A stretch of 64,000 bases of DNA from DAOTWA01 sp963702935 (GTDB lineage: Bacteria > Chloroflexota > Anaerolineae > Anaerolineales > Anaerolineaceae), in the NCBI GenBank assembly GCA_963702935.1, contig OY969772.1:1736001-1800000 (forward strand), written 5' to 3'. Positions 9,380 to 19,642 of the stretch are shown in pieces. Positions within the stretch are counted from its first letter, which is position 1. Each line of letters begins with the position of its first letter. A program made the position numbers and the translations under genes. The notes under the pieces were generated by a model. It saw only the letters and a list, made by a program, of their open reading frames with translations. It did no database searches and had not been told where the DNA came from.

Positions 9380-10057
9380 ATGGGAGATCGCAAGAAACGT
9401 ACAGATAACCTCACTCCCCAATCCGAATACCCACCCGCCGCTGCTCCCCTTGGAGCCCAGGGCGAGGCCCCTGCTTCTCAAGGGGAAGCTCCCGTTTCCC
9501 AGGGGGAAGGAAACAACGGGGAATCTGCGCCCTCCGCTGCCGAGGTGGAGATGATCAGCCTGCCTGCCGGGGAGCACGCCAGCATGAAGAAAGAGCTGGA
9601 AGAGATCCGCGCCAAGTCGGCCGAGTATTTCGAGGGCTGGCAGCGCGAGCGCGCCGATTTCTCCAACTACAAGCGGCGCGTGGAGCGCGATCAGAGCCTG
9701 CTGCACCAGAACCTGACCGGGGGTCTGATCAAGAAATATCTGGTCGTCATGGACGATCTGGAGCGCGCTCTGAAGAATCGCCCCACGGGGGGCGAAGCCC
9801 CCGCTGCGCAAGGGGAAGTAGTGGCCTGGGCGGACGGCATCGAGCTGATTTACCGCAAGCTGAAGAATATCCTGGAAGCAGAGGGCCTCACGCGTATCCC
9901 TGCCGAGACAGAGCTGTTCGATCCCACCCGCCACGAGGCGATCTCACACGAGGACAGCCCCGATCACCAGAGCGGGCAAATAATAGAAGTCGTTCAACAA
10001 GGCTATATGCTGGGCGACCGGGTATTGCGCCCGGCCCTGGTCCGAGTCGCACGTTAG
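9380..10057 (+). CDS. grpE: Nucleotide exchange factor GrpE
   Basis: Co-chaperone that releases ADP from DnaK. ATG 9380 has GGAGG 9 bases upstream. The core (about residues 55-225) has a long coiled-coil start (KKELEEIRAKSAEYFEGWQRERADFSNYKRRVERD) and the GrpE tail motif ALVRVAR. Two stretches are unusual: GEAP-rich repeats at residues 22-45 and an inserted GGEAPAAQGE after the KNRPT loop (about residue 137). Both are encoded by the palindromic repeat also present in kdpD. They fall in the disordered N-terminal tail and in a loop, where insertions would be tolerated. It precedes dnaK by 12 bases in the CIRCE operon. Confidence 0.93.
   Translation: MGDRKKRTDNLTPQSEYPPAAAPLGAQGEAPASQGEAPVSQGEGNNGESAPSAAEVEMISLPAGEHASMKKELEEIRAKSAEYFEGWQRERADFSNYKRRVERDQSLLHQNLTGGLIKKYLVVMDDLERALKNRPTGGEAPAAQGEVVAWADGIELIYRKLKNILEAEGLTRIPAETELFDPTRHEAISHEDSPDHQSGQIIEVVQQGYMLGDRVLRPALVRVAR
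9445..9823 (+). repeat. GEAP-coding palindromic repeats inside grpE
   Basis: Copies of the GGGGAAGC-CCC-type unit are found at about 9445-9515 (tandem) and 9780-9823 (single), both in the same reading phase and both giving GEAP-x-x-QGE peptides. The element matches the one in kdpD. Confidence 0.7.
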
Positions 10058-10069
10058 GAGAGACAAAAA

Positions 10070-12000
<1,931 letters not shown>

Positions 12001-12022
12001 CCTTAGAGCGCAAGAACTTTTA

Positions 12023-13144
12023 ATGGCACAACGCGATTATTACGAAGTTTTAGAGGTTGGCCGCAACGCCACTCCTGAAGAGCTCAAAGCTGCCTTCCGG
12101 CGGCTGGCGCGCCAGTACCACCCGGACGTGAACAAGTCGACGGATGCGGAAGAGCGCTTCAAGGAGATCAACGAGGCTTACGCTGTGCTCTCCGACCCGG
12201 AGAAACGCGCCGCCTACGATCGCTTTGGTCACGCCGGAGTGAACGGCATGGGCGGCGCTGCCCCCGACTTCTCCACTTTCGACTTTTCAGACATCTTCGA
12301 GGAATTCTTCGGCTTTGGCGGCGGTGGAAGCCGCCGCCAGGCCCGCAATGCGCCCCGCCGTGGCACAGACATCGGCCAGAAAGTGCAGCTTACCTTCGAA
12401 GAGGCCGTGTTTGGCGTGGAGAAAGAGGTCGATATCACCCGCGACGAGGTGTGCAGCACCTGTCGCGGCTCCGGCGCCGAGCCGGGCACCTCTCCCGTGC
12501 GCTGCAGCACCTGCGGCGGCAAGGGGGAAGTCCGCCAGGTGCGCCAGACCTTCCTGGGCTCCATGGTGCAGGTGACCACTTGCCCGGTCTGCAACGGCTC
12601 AGGCGAGGTGATCAACAACCCCTGCCACACCTGTCGCGGGCGCGGGCTGGAGCGCAAGGTAGTCAAGAAGACGGTGCCCATCCCGCCCGGCGTGGATACC
12701 GGCACGCAGGTGCGCCTGGCGGGCGAGGGCCAGCCCGGCACGAACGGCGGCCCCAACGGCAATTTCTATCTGGAAATCGACGTCAGGCCGCACAAGTACT
12801 TCCGCCGCAAGGAAGACACCATCTTGCTCGACCTGAACATCAACGTGGCGCAGGCCGCCCTGGGCGCCGAAGTCGAGGTGCCCACCGTGGACGGCCTCAC
12901 CAAGCTGCACATCCCTGCCGGCACACAGCCGGGCAAGACCTTTATCCTCAAGGGCAAGGGCGTCCCGCACCTGCGCGGCAGCGGGCGCGGCGACGAGAAG
13001 GTGATGGTCATGGTAGAAGTCCCCTCCCATCTCAGCAACGAGCAGCGCAAACTGCTCGAAGAGCTGGCCAAGACCCTGGGCAGCGACGTCCTGCCGCAAG
13101 AGCGCAGCTTCTTCGACCGGCTGAAAGAGGTGCTGGGTGGCTGA
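12023..13144 (+). CDS. dnaJ: Chaperone DnaJ
   Basis: Hsp40 partner that delivers substrates to DnaK and stimulates its ATPase. 373 residues from ATG 12023: J domain with the HPD motif (YHPDVNKS), a Gly/Phe linker (FGFGGGG), four CxxCxGxG zinc motifs (CSTCRGSG, CSTCGGKG, CPVCNGSG, CHTCRGRG) and a full C-terminal substrate domain. It follows dnaK by 22 bases and overlaps prmA by 8 bases, so it belongs to the CIRCE operon. The intact frame contrasts with the broken dnaK just upstream. Confidence 0.97.
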   Translation: MAQRDYYEVLEVGRNATPEELKAAFRRLARQYHPDVNKSTDAEERFKEINEAYAVLSDPEKRAAYDRFGHAGVNGMGGAAPDFSTFDFSDIFEEFFGFGGGGSRRQARNAPRRGTDIGQKVQLTFEEAVFGVEKEVDITRDEVCSTCRGSGAEPGTSPVRCSTCGGKGEVRQVRQTFLGSMVQVTTCPVCNGSGEVINNPCHTCRGRGLERKVVKKTVPIPPGVDTGTQVRLAGEGQPGTNGGPNGNFYLEIDVRPHKYFRRKEDTILLDLNINVAQAALGAEVEVPTVDGLTKLHIPAGTQPGKTFILKGKGVPHLRGSGRGDEKVMVMVEVPSHLSNEQRKLLEELAKTLGSDVLPQERSFFDRLKEVLGG

Positions 13145-14054
13145 ACCGCGCTGGCTGGAAGTCTCTCTGACCGTGAACGGCGAGCTGGCCGAGGCCGTCT
13201 CCGACGTGCTGGGGCGCTTCGTCTCGAACGGGCTGGTGGTGGAATCGGCGGTGGAGTACAAGGATGCCGAAGATGAAGGCACCCCCCACGGGCCATTGCG
13301 CGTCTACGGCTACATGCCGGTGGACGCGCACCTGGAAGAGCGCCGCCGCCGGCTGGAAGAGGCCCTGTATTTTCTGGGGACGATCCAGCCCCTGCCCCAA
13401 CCGACATTCAAGACCATCGACGACGAGAACTGGATGGAGGCCTGGAAGCAGCACTACCACCCCATCCCGATTGGCCAGCGCCTGCTGGTGTTGCCGGCCT
13501 GGTACGAGCATGGAGAAGAAGGGCGCATCTCGGTGCGTATCGACCCCAGCATGGCCTTCGGCACGGGCACGCACCCCACCACGCAACTGTGCCTGGAGTT
13601 GCTCGAAGAGGCCGTGCGCCCCGCTCGCCCGCTGATCGACGTGGGCTGCGGCTCAGGCATCCTCTCGATTGCGGCCCTGCTGTTGGGCGCCAGCCAGGCC
13701 CTGGCGGTGGACATCGACAGCCAGGCGGTACGCTCCACGCGGGAGAACGCGCAGAGCAACGGCGTGCTTCAGCAGGTAGAGGCAGCCGAAGGCTCGGTGG
13801 TCGACATCCTGGAGGACAAATTCTCGCTGGTGATGGCCCCCCTGGTGCTGGCCAACATCCTGGCCCCGGTCATCGTGCGGCTGTTCGAGGCCGGGCTGGG
13901 CGAGCTGGTTGAGCCGGGCGGGACGCTGATCCTCTCCGGCATCCTCGAAACTCAGGCCGAAGAAGTGCTGGAAGCGGCCCGGCAGCACGGCTTCCGCCTC
14001 TCCGCCCGCCGGCAAATGGAAGATTGGGTAGCGCTGGCGGTAGTGAGAGAATAG
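13137..14054 (+). CDS. prmA: Ribosomal protein L11 methyltransferase
   Basis: SAM-dependent methyltransferase that trimethylates L11. 305 residues; GTG 13137 overlaps the end of dnaJ by 8 bases, indicating translational coupling. The PrmA signature is clear: MAFGTGTHPTTQLCLELLE, the SAM motif LIDVGCGSGILSIAAL, the acidic residue in AVDIDSQAV and the post-I motif MAPLVLANIL (usual consensus has N-N-LA; the first position is changed here). dnaJ-prmA order is common in several phyla. Confidence 0.92.
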   Translation: MAEPRWLEVSLTVNGELAEAVSDVLGRFVSNGLVVESAVEYKDAEDEGTPHGPLRVYGYMPVDAHLEERRRRLEEALYFLGTIQPLPQPTFKTIDDENWMEAWKQHYHPIPIGQRLLVLPAWYEHGEEGRISVRIDPSMAFGTGTHPTTQLCLELLEEAVRPARPLIDVGCGSGILSIAALLLGASQALAVDIDSQAVRSTRENAQSNGVLQQVEAAEGSVVDILEDKFSLVMAPLVLANILAPVIVRLFEAGLGELVEPGGTLILSGILETQAEEVLEAARQHGFRLSARRQMEDWVALAVVRE

Positions 14055-14058
14055 GTTC

Positions 14059-15828
14059 TTACTCTTCATACGCTACGGCCTTCACCCGCCCCTCAATTTC
14101 GTCAAACAACACCTGAATCTCTGCCTGCGTGCGCGTGACGGCGTTATTCAGCGGCAAAAGGCTGCCCTCGCCGGCGTCCCGGCGGCGCAGCTCCACGCCG
14201 CCCTGTTTCAGGCTGCGCTCGCCCAGCGTCAGGCGTAGCGGCGCGCCGATCAGGTCGGCGTCGTTGAACTTGATGCCGGCGCTCTCCCCCCGATCATCGT
14301 AGAGCACCTCCACGCCGGCGGCGCGCAGGTCGTGGTAAAGCTGCTCCGCCGTGCGGGCGACCTGCTCGCTCTTGCCCGCCAGCGAAACCAGGTGAACCTG
14401 GTACGGCGCCACGGAGATGGGCCAGATCAGGCCGCGCTCGTCGTGGTGCTCCTCGGCGATGCAGGCCAGCAGACGCCCCACGCCAATGCCGTAAGATCCC
14501 ATCACCACCGCGTGCGGCTGGCCGGACTCGTCCAGATAGGTGGCGCCCAGGGGCTGCGTGTAGCGCGTGCCCAGCTTGAAGATATTGCCCACTTCCACGC
14601 CCCGGCTGCTGCGCAAGGGCGCGCCGCAGCGCTCGCAGGCATCCCCATCCCGGGCGGCGGCCAGGTCGGCGACGATAGTCGCCTGGTAATCGCGCCCGTA
14701 GTTGGTGTGCAGCAGGTGAAAGCCCTCCTGGTTGGCGCCGGCCACCAGGTTGGGAGACCGCGCCGCCAGGTCGTCGACCACCACCAGCACGTCCTTCAGC
14801 CCGATGGGGGAGGCGTAGCCCGGCACCGCGCCGGTCGCACGGATCTCCTCCTCGGTGGCGGGTCGCAAATCGCGGGCGTGCACGGCGTTGGCCAGCTTGG
14901 TCTCGTTGACCTCCATGTCGCCGCGCACCACGGCGAACACAAAACGCTCCACGGGCCCGTCCGCCTCGTCCAGGGTAGCCATCATGAAGACCGCCTTGGC
15001 CGTGCGCGCGGCGGGAATGCCCAGCAGCGCCGCCAGGTCATTGATGGTGGTGGTGTGCGGCGTGGCGACCTTCTCCAGCGGCAGGGGGGCTTCGGCCGGC
15101 GGCTCGCTCTTGCGGAAGCGCGCCACCTGGCGGTTGGCCGCATAGCCACAGGCGTCGCAGAACAGCAAGGTGTCCTCGCCCACCGGGGTGAGGTACATGA
15201 ACTCGTGCGCCACTTGCCCGCCCATCATGCCGGTGTCGGCCTTGACGGCGCGCACGGGCAGGCCGCAGCGGTGGTAGAGGTTGAAATAGGCCTGGTAGTG
15301 GGCGCGGTACTGGCGGTCGAGGCCGGCCTCGTCGGCGTCCAGGCTGTAGCTATCCAGCATAGTGAACTCGCGCACGCGGATCAGCCCGGCGCGCGGGCGA
15401 GGGTCGTCGCGGAACTTGGTCTGAATGTGGTAGATCAGCGCGGGGAGCTGGCGATAGGAGCGCACTTCTCCGCGCACCAGGGTGGCCGCGATTTCCTCGT
15501 GGGTCATGGCCAGCACCATGTCGCGGTTGGCGCGGTCTTTGAAGCGCGCCATCTCGCTGCCCACCTGGTACCAGCGCCCGCTCTGCTTCCACACCTCGGC
15601 GGAATGCACCACCGGCATGCTCAGCTCCTGCCCGCCGATGGCCTCGATCTCCGCGCGCATGATGTTCTCGATCCTGGCCATGGAGCGCCGCGCCAGGGGC
15701 AGATAGCTGAAGATACCCGTGGCCAGCGGGCGGATGAAGCCGGCGCGCAGCAAAAGCTGGTGGCTGGCAACTTCGGCCTCCGCCGGCGCTTCGCGCAAGG
15801 TCTGGGAAAAGAGAGAGCTCATTCGCAT
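14059..15828 (-). CDS. proS: Prolyl-tRNA synthetase
   Basis: Charges tRNA-Pro. 589 residues with the bacterial ProS order: class II motif 1 region (N-terminal LLLRAGFIRPLATGIFSYLPL), motif 2 (FRDDPRPRAGLIRVREFTMLDSYSLD), a YbaK-like editing insertion (about residues 240-385) and the GSYGIGVGRLLACIAEE motif 3 region, then the anticodon-binding domain. Met 1 or Met 3 could be the start. It converges on prmA, with 4 bases between stops. Upstream lies a block of family C repeats that must contain or flank its promoter. Confidence 0.96.
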   Translation of the reverse strand: MRMSSLFSQTLREAPAEAEVASHQLLLRAGFIRPLATGIFSYLPLARRSMARIENIMRAEIEAIGGQELSMPVVHSAEVWKQSGRWYQVGSEMARFKDRANRDMVLAMTHEEIAATLVRGEVRSYRQLPALIYHIQTKFRDDPRPRAGLIRVREFTMLDSYSLDADEAGLDRQYRAHYQAYFNLYHRCGLPVRAVKADTGMMGGQVAHEFMYLTPVGEDTLLFCDACGYAANRQVARFRKSEPPAEAPLPLEKVATPHTTTINDLAALLGIPAARTAKAVFMMATLDEADGPVERFVFAVVRGDMEVNETKLANAVHARDLRPATEEEIRATGAVPGYASPIGLKDVLVVVDDLAARSPNLVAGANQEGFHLLHTNYGRDYQATIVADLAAARDGDACERCGAPLRSSRGVEVGNIFKLGTRYTQPLGATYLDESGQPHAVVMGSYGIGVGRLLACIAEEHHDERGLIWPISVAPYQVHLVSLAGKSEQVARTAEQLYHDLRAAGVEVLYDDRGESAGIKFNDADLIGAPLRLTLGERSLKQGGVELRRRDAGEGSLLPLNNAVTRTQAEIQVLFDEIEGRVKAVAYEE

Positions 15829-15834
15829 GGGGGA

Positions 15835-15912
15835 CTCCGGGAATAACGAAAATAGAGAATAGAGAATGGAGAGCGGTGACTACTTTCGATTCTCCATTTT
15901 CCACTCTCGCTT
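15835..15912. repeat. Family C repeats upstream of proS
   Basis: Words such as GAGAATAGAGAATGGAGAG and their complement (CGATTCTCCATTTTCCACTC) form an imperfect inverted arrangement between CPBP and proS. Similar blocks precede guaA (61755-61825) and follow CPBP at 16800-16840. Confidence 0.65.
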
Positions 15913-15913
15913 G

Positions 15914-16738
15914 TTACAGAATACTCGCCCACTCGTGGACGGCGTGGTAGAGCGCGGGGGCCAGGACGTTGCCGCTCTTGGTCATGATCCAGCCGTAGAT
16001 CAGGCCCGAAATGAGCAAGGTGGCCGCCTGGACGGCGATCTGCACGGGGTCGTTCACGCCCAGGAGCAGGGCGCGCTGCGGCAGCTTGAACAGGGTATAC
16101 AGGCCGGCGGCGGCGATCCAGCCCCAGCGCTCGCCCAGCGCGGCTCCCAGGCGGAGCTGCACGTAGCCGCGGAAGATGAACTCCTCGGCGAAGCTCACCC
16201 CCAGCATGGCCACCAGGTAATAGGCTTCGGCGGTCGAGACGCCGCCCAGCAGGGCATACACCTTGCCGCGCAGGAAGAGGGCCATCAGCGCGATGGCGAT
16301 GCCCAGGTAGATCGAAGGGCTGCGCGTCTGCTTCCCCAGCCCGGCGCTCAACAGCGGTTGGCGGCGGATGAGCAGCGCCAGGGCGAAGGGGATCAGGCTC
16401 AAGGCAACCAGCGAGAGCTGCCTGAGCAGCTCCAAGGCACTATAGCTGAGGGCTGCGCCCGTTCCGGCGGGCGGCGCCAACTGGGGCGAAGGCATGCCCG
16501 GAAAGAAGAGCCACAGCAGAGCCGCGGTCAGCACCACCAGCGTGGCGGCCACCATGGCCTCGCGCTGGGGATAAACGAACAACAGGGGGCGGCGCTTGAA
16601 GCGCGGGCTGATCGTGAGCAGCATGGTCACGGCGATCGCGCCCAGCCATTCCGGCAGGAACAGGATCAGGTCGCCGAGAGTGGAAAGCGAGGACGGAAGG
16701 GATTGTAAATTGATGATTGCTGATTTTAGATTGGTCAT
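15914..16738 (-). CDS. CPBP-family intramembrane protease
   Basis: Polytopic membrane protein, 274 residues, with about seven hydrophobic segments. The CPBP/Abi glutamic-protease motifs are visible: EEFIFRG (EExxxR) near residue 188, a weaker second motif with FKLPQ, and a C-terminal HAVHEW with conserved His. Such proteins cleave membrane substrates or process peptides; the substrate here is unknown. The first ~15 residues (MTNLKSAIINLQS) are encoded by a family D intergenic repeat, so either the repeat has become the N-terminus or the true start is further in. Confidence 0.8.
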   Translation of the reverse strand: MTNLKSAIINLQSLPSSLSTLGDLILFLPEWLGAIAVTMLLTISPRFKRRPLLFVYPQREAMVAATLVVLTAALLWLFFPGMPSPQLAPPAGTGAALSYSALELLRQLSLVALSLIPFALALLIRRQPLLSAGLGKQTRSPSIYLGIAIALMALFLRGKVYALLGGVSTAEAYYLVAMLGVSFAEEFIFRGYVQLRLGAALGERWGWIAAAGLYTLFKLPQRALLLGVNDPVQIAVQAATLLISGLIYGWIMTKSGNVLAPALYHAVHEWASIL

Positions 16739-16872
16739 TGCGAAATGAAATTCCCCTTCCTCCTGATGGCGCGAAATCGGCCATTGCTTATTCCGTTTTT
16801 TTTACTATTCTCTACTTGCGACTCTCTATTCTCTTCTTCCCGCCCACCCAATCTTCAATCAAAAATCTAAAA
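16739..16872. repeat. Family C and D repeats between bactofilin and CPBP
   Basis: The gap holds CTATTCTCTACTTGCGACTCTC-like words and AATCAAAAATCTAAAATC-like words and grades directly into both flanking genes: the bactofilin C-terminus and the CPBP N-terminus are partly encoded by it. No separate gene is seen. Confidence 0.65.
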
Positions 16873-17325
16873 TCACAGCTCCCCACTGTCCACTAACTCC
16901 TGGCCACTTTCTTCTTTGACTTCCGGCTTGTCGTCCTCGATGCCCAGCTCCACCTTCTCCTCCATGCGGATCTGGCCGCGCAGGAAGGCGCCTTCCTCGG
17001 TGGAGAAGGCCCCGGTGACCACGTCGCCCCACACCCGCCCCGTGCTGCGGATCTCCAGCTTCTCAGTGGTGATGTTGCCGTGCACCGCGCCCGCCACGAT
17101 CACCGTGTTGGCGCGCAGGTTCTCACAGGTGATGCGCCCGGTCTCGCCGACCACCAGCAACCCGTGCAGGGAGATTTCCCCTTCGAAGGCGCCCTCGATG
17201 CGCACGCCGCCGCTGCCGCGCAGGTTGCCTTCCCAATTGATGCCCGGGCCGAGCACCGAGGTGACGCGCTCCACGGGCGCGGCGGGCATGGCTGAGGGTT
17301 GGGTATTCCTTCGAAACATGGACAT
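16873..17325 (-). CDS. Bactofilin
   Basis: Cytoskeletal beta-helix protein, 150 residues. Repeating short strands such as GSGGVRIEGAFEGEISLHGLLVVGETGRITCENLRANTVIVAGAVHGNIT match the bactofilin (DUF583) core, flanked by a disordered N-terminus and an acidic C-terminus. Bactofilins polymerise without nucleotide and organise cell-wall or polysaccharide machinery. The last ~12 residues (GQELVDSGEL) come from a family B repeat. It starts 25 bases after the lipoyl-acyltransferase gene and is likely in the same operon, hinting that the acyl transfer acts on an envelope component (inference). Confidence 0.88.
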   Translation of the reverse strand: MSMFRRNTQPSAMPAAPVERVTSVLGPGINWEGNLRGSGGVRIEGAFEGEISLHGLLVVGETGRITCENLRANTVIVAGAVHGNITTEKLEIRSTGRVWGDVVTGAFSTEEGAFLRGQIRMEEKVELGIEDDKPEVKEESGQELVDSGEL

Positions 17326-17350
17326 GAACGCATCTCCAGGGATAAGTTTA

Positions 17351-18430
17351 TCAGGCCGGCCAAATCGTCCCGGCGCGCACCACGCTTCCGGCGGGCACGT
17401 CGGCTTTCACCGTAGCGCCGTTGCCGACGCGCGCGCCGCTGCCGATCTTGACTCCCAGGTTGACGGTGGCGCCCATGCCGACCAGCACGCGCTCGCCGGT
17501 CTGCACGCCCCCTGCCAGCATGGCCCCGGGCGAGATGTTGGTAAAGTCGCCCAAGGCACAATCGTGCGAGACGATCGCGCCGGTGTTGACGATCGCGCCG
17601 AAGCCCACCTGCGCCGCGCTGCCCACGTAAGCGTGCGGGAAGACCTGCACGCCCTGGGCGAGCTGCGCGCTGGCCTCCACGAAAGCCGTGGGATGCACCA
17701 CCGCCGGGCAGGTGAAGCCGGCCTCGGCCAGGCGCTCGAAGACCTTCAGGCGGGGAGCCAGGTCGCCGATGCCGCCCACGGCGTTGATCGCCAGGCGCAC
17801 ACCCTTGCCGGCTAGCTCCGCCAGGACGCTCCCGCCGCCCAGCAGCGGCGCGCCCAACACCTGCGCGCCGGGCGGCAAGCCGTCGTCTACCACGCCGACC
17901 ACGGCGTACGCGGGCAGCAAGCGCACCAGCTCCACCAGGGACTTGCCGTGCCCGCCGCCGCCGTAGACGATCACGCCCTCCTTGCCGGGCGGAACTTCGA
18001 TCTCCGGCAAGACGGCGCCCAGCAGGGCGCGCACGTCCCCTTCGGTCACGAAGCGCTCGCGGGGCAGGCGCTCCAGGTCCAGGCCGTGCTGCTGCGCCAG
18101 GGCCAGGGCCGGCCGGCTGATGCGCAGCCCGGTGGGAAGGGCTTCCTCGGCCGGCGCGGAGGGCGCTTCAGGCAGGGGATCGCCGGGCGCATCCGCCAGG
18201 TAGCACAGCACCTCGCCGGCGCGCAGGCTGTCGCCCTCGCGGCGGCGCAGGCCGATCACGAAGCCGTCGCGCTCGGCGGCCAGCTCGCCGGTGGATTTAG
18301 TGGTCTCCAGGGTAGCCAGCACTTCTCCCGCCCGCACGGACTGGCCCTCGCGCACGTGGAGGCCGGCCAGGGCAGCTTCCACCTCGTTGGGGTTCAACAA
18401 GGGAATACGGACGGGAAGGGGCGCGGGCAT
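17351..18430 (-). CDS. Lipoyl/E3-binding domain fused to NeuD/PglD acyltransferase
   Basis: 359 residues. Residues 1-80 form a lipoyl attachment domain with ETTKST placing the acceptor Lys at 45. Residues 103-138 resemble the peripheral-subunit-binding domain of E2 proteins (RISRPALALAQQHGLDL...VTEGDVRALL). Residues 151-359 match NeuD/PglD sugar acyltransferases: a nucleotide-fold start (VIVYGGGGHGKSLVELV) then a left-handed beta-helix with the catalytic His at 289 (SHDCALGDF). The normal E2 catalytic domain is absent. The gene starts 7 bases after E1-beta. Inferred role: an E1-loaded acyl-lipoyl arm donates to a sugar or amine acceptor through the NeuD-like domain. ATG 18430 follows AAAGAG; upstream in-frame codons belong to E1-beta. 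Confidence 0.8.
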   Translation of the reverse strand: MPAPLPVRIPLLNPNEVEAALAGLHVREGQSVRAGEVLATLETTKSTGELAAERDGFVIGLRRREGDSLRAGEVLCYLADAPGDPLPEAPSAPAEEALPTGLRISRPALALAQQHGLDLERLPRERFVTEGDVRALLGAVLPEIEVPPGKEGVIVYGGGGHGKSLVELVRLLPAYAVVGVVDDGLPPGAQVLGAPLLGGGSVLAELAGKGVRLAINAVGGIGDLAPRLKVFERLAEAGFTCPAVVHPTAFVEASAQLAQGVQVFPHAYVGSAAQVGFGAIVNTGAIVSHDCALGDFTNISPGAMLAGGVQTGERVLVGMGATVNLGVKIGSGARVGNGATVKADVPAGSVVRAGTIWPA

Positions 18431-18437
18431 AGTCTCT

Positions 18438-19481
18438 TTATACCATCTTTTGCGCCATCTCGACAATAGCGTCCACGCCCGGCAGGACGGCCTCCTCCAG
18501 CGCGCCGGAAGCCGGGATGGGCAGGTCGCGGGCGGCCACGCGCCCCACGGCGCGCAGGGGCGGCTCCCCATCCGCGCTCAGCGCCTCAGAAGTGGAAGCC
18601 AATACTTCCGCGCCCCAGCCCAGCGCACGCGTGCCCTCTTCCACGGCCAGCAGGCGGCGGGTGCGCCGCGCCAAATCCAGCAAGGGGGCAAGCTGCATGG
18701 GCGCAAGCTGGGTGGGCACCACCACTTCGCAGAAGATCTCGCGCTCGTAAGCCAGGCGCCGGGCCGCCTCGCGAGCCAGCTCGGCCATGTAGCCGTAAGC
18801 CGTCAGGGTGAGGATGGCGGGAGGAGCGCCCTTCAGGGAGAGGGTGTAGCAAGGGGTGGAAATTTCGGATTTCAGATTGCTGATTGCTGATTGCTGCTCC
18901 CTGGCCACTGACCACTCCCCACTACTCTCCATCAACGCCAGCAGATATTGCAGCTTGTTCTCCACGAACAGGGTCGGGCCGTCGCCGTACAGGATGGCCT
19001 GGGACAGCAGATCGCCGGGGGCGTCCGGGCCGAAAGCCGCCGGAGCCAGCACGCGCAGGCCGGGCGCGCCCAGGAAGAGCTTCTCCAGCGTCTGGCTGTG
19101 GGTGGGGCCGTAGCCGCGCCGCCCGCCCATGGGAGCGCGCACCACCAGCGGAACGCTCGCCCCGCCGTCGAACATCCAGGCGAACTTGGCGGCGTGATTG
19201 ATGAGCTGGTCGGCGATCAGGGTGGTGAAATCGCCGAACATGATCTCGACCACGGGGCGCAGGCCGCGCAAGGCCATGCCGCTCGCCAGGCCGACCATGC
19301 CCGCCTCGGAGATGGGCGTGGCCAGCACGCGCCCCGGGAAGGCCGTGGACAGCCGGCGGGTGACTTTGAAGGCCCCGCCGTAGGGGTCGAGCAGGTCTTC
19401 GCCCAGCAGCAGCACGCGCGGGTCCTCCTGGAGGGCGCGGCGCAGGCCGGAATTGAGGAAGTCAAGGACGGTGGAAGACAT
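18438..19481 (-). CDS. 2-oxoacid dehydrogenase E1 component, beta subunit
   Basis: TPP-dependent decarboxylase subunit of the pyruvate/branched-chain dehydrogenase type, 347 residues. Family motifs include the N-terminal GEDLLDPYGGAFKVTRRL, SEAGMVGLASGMALRGLRPVVEIMFGDF and PMGGRRGYGPTHSQTLE. The C-terminal half is the transketolase C-like domain (LLAVEEGTRALGWGAEVLA). Residues about 184-209 are an insertion with no counterpart in the family (ESSGEWSVAREQQSAISNLKSEI), encoded in phase by family B and D repeats. It sits between E1-alpha and the lipoyl fusion gene. Pyruvate versus branched-chain substrate cannot be told. Confidence 0.9.
   Translation of the reverse strand: MSSTVLDFLNSGLRRALQEDPRVLLLGEDLLDPYGGAFKVTRRLSTAFPGRVLATPISEAGMVGLASGMALRGLRPVVEIMFGDFTTLIADQLINHAAKFAWMFDGGASVPLVVRAPMGGRRGYGPTHSQTLEKLFLGAPGLRVLAPAAFGPDAPGDLLSQAILYGDGPTLFVENKLQYLLALMESSGEWSVAREQQSAISNLKSEISTPCYTLSLKGAPPAILTLTAYGYMAELAREAARRLAYEREIFCEVVVPTQLAPMQLAPLLDLARRTRRLLAVEEGTRALGWGAEVLASTSEALSADGEPPLRAVGRVAARDLPIPASGALEEAVLPGVDAIVEMAQKMV
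18855..18948 (-). repeat. Repeat insertion inside E1-beta
   Basis: Family D words (TCAGATTGCTGATTGCTGATT) adjoin family B words (CTGGCCACTGACCACTCCCC) within the coding frame, without disrupting it. The stretch encodes the extra segment of E1-beta. The adjoining gap upstream of the gene holds the same families. Confidence 0.75.
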
Positions 19482-19642
19482 AGGGGTCAGGAGTCAGTGA
19501 ACAGTAGTCAGTGGGCAATATCCAGGCAATGAGGGAACAGGGGGTAAGGAACAGGAGGCTGGCAGCTCGCAATGCAGGGAAACGGGTCTTCCTCATCCTT
19601 CCGCCCTCCGCCTTCATCCTTCCACCAGTCTACAATTCAAAA
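19482..19642. repeat. Intergenic repeats between E1-beta and E1-alpha
   Basis: Families A, B, D and E occur one after another (for example GTCAGTGAACAGTAGTCAGT, CATCCTTCCGCCCTCCGCC, CAAAATCATAAATCTTC). No gene or clear promoter was recognised, so co-transcription of E1-alpha and E1-beta remains likely. Confidence 0.65.

Noticed and set aside
14332..15846. Long plus-strand open frame of about 500 codons opposite proS
   Set aside because: It mirrors the codon pattern of proS in high-GC DNA, has low-complexity Gly/Arg/His-rich content and no recognisable domain.
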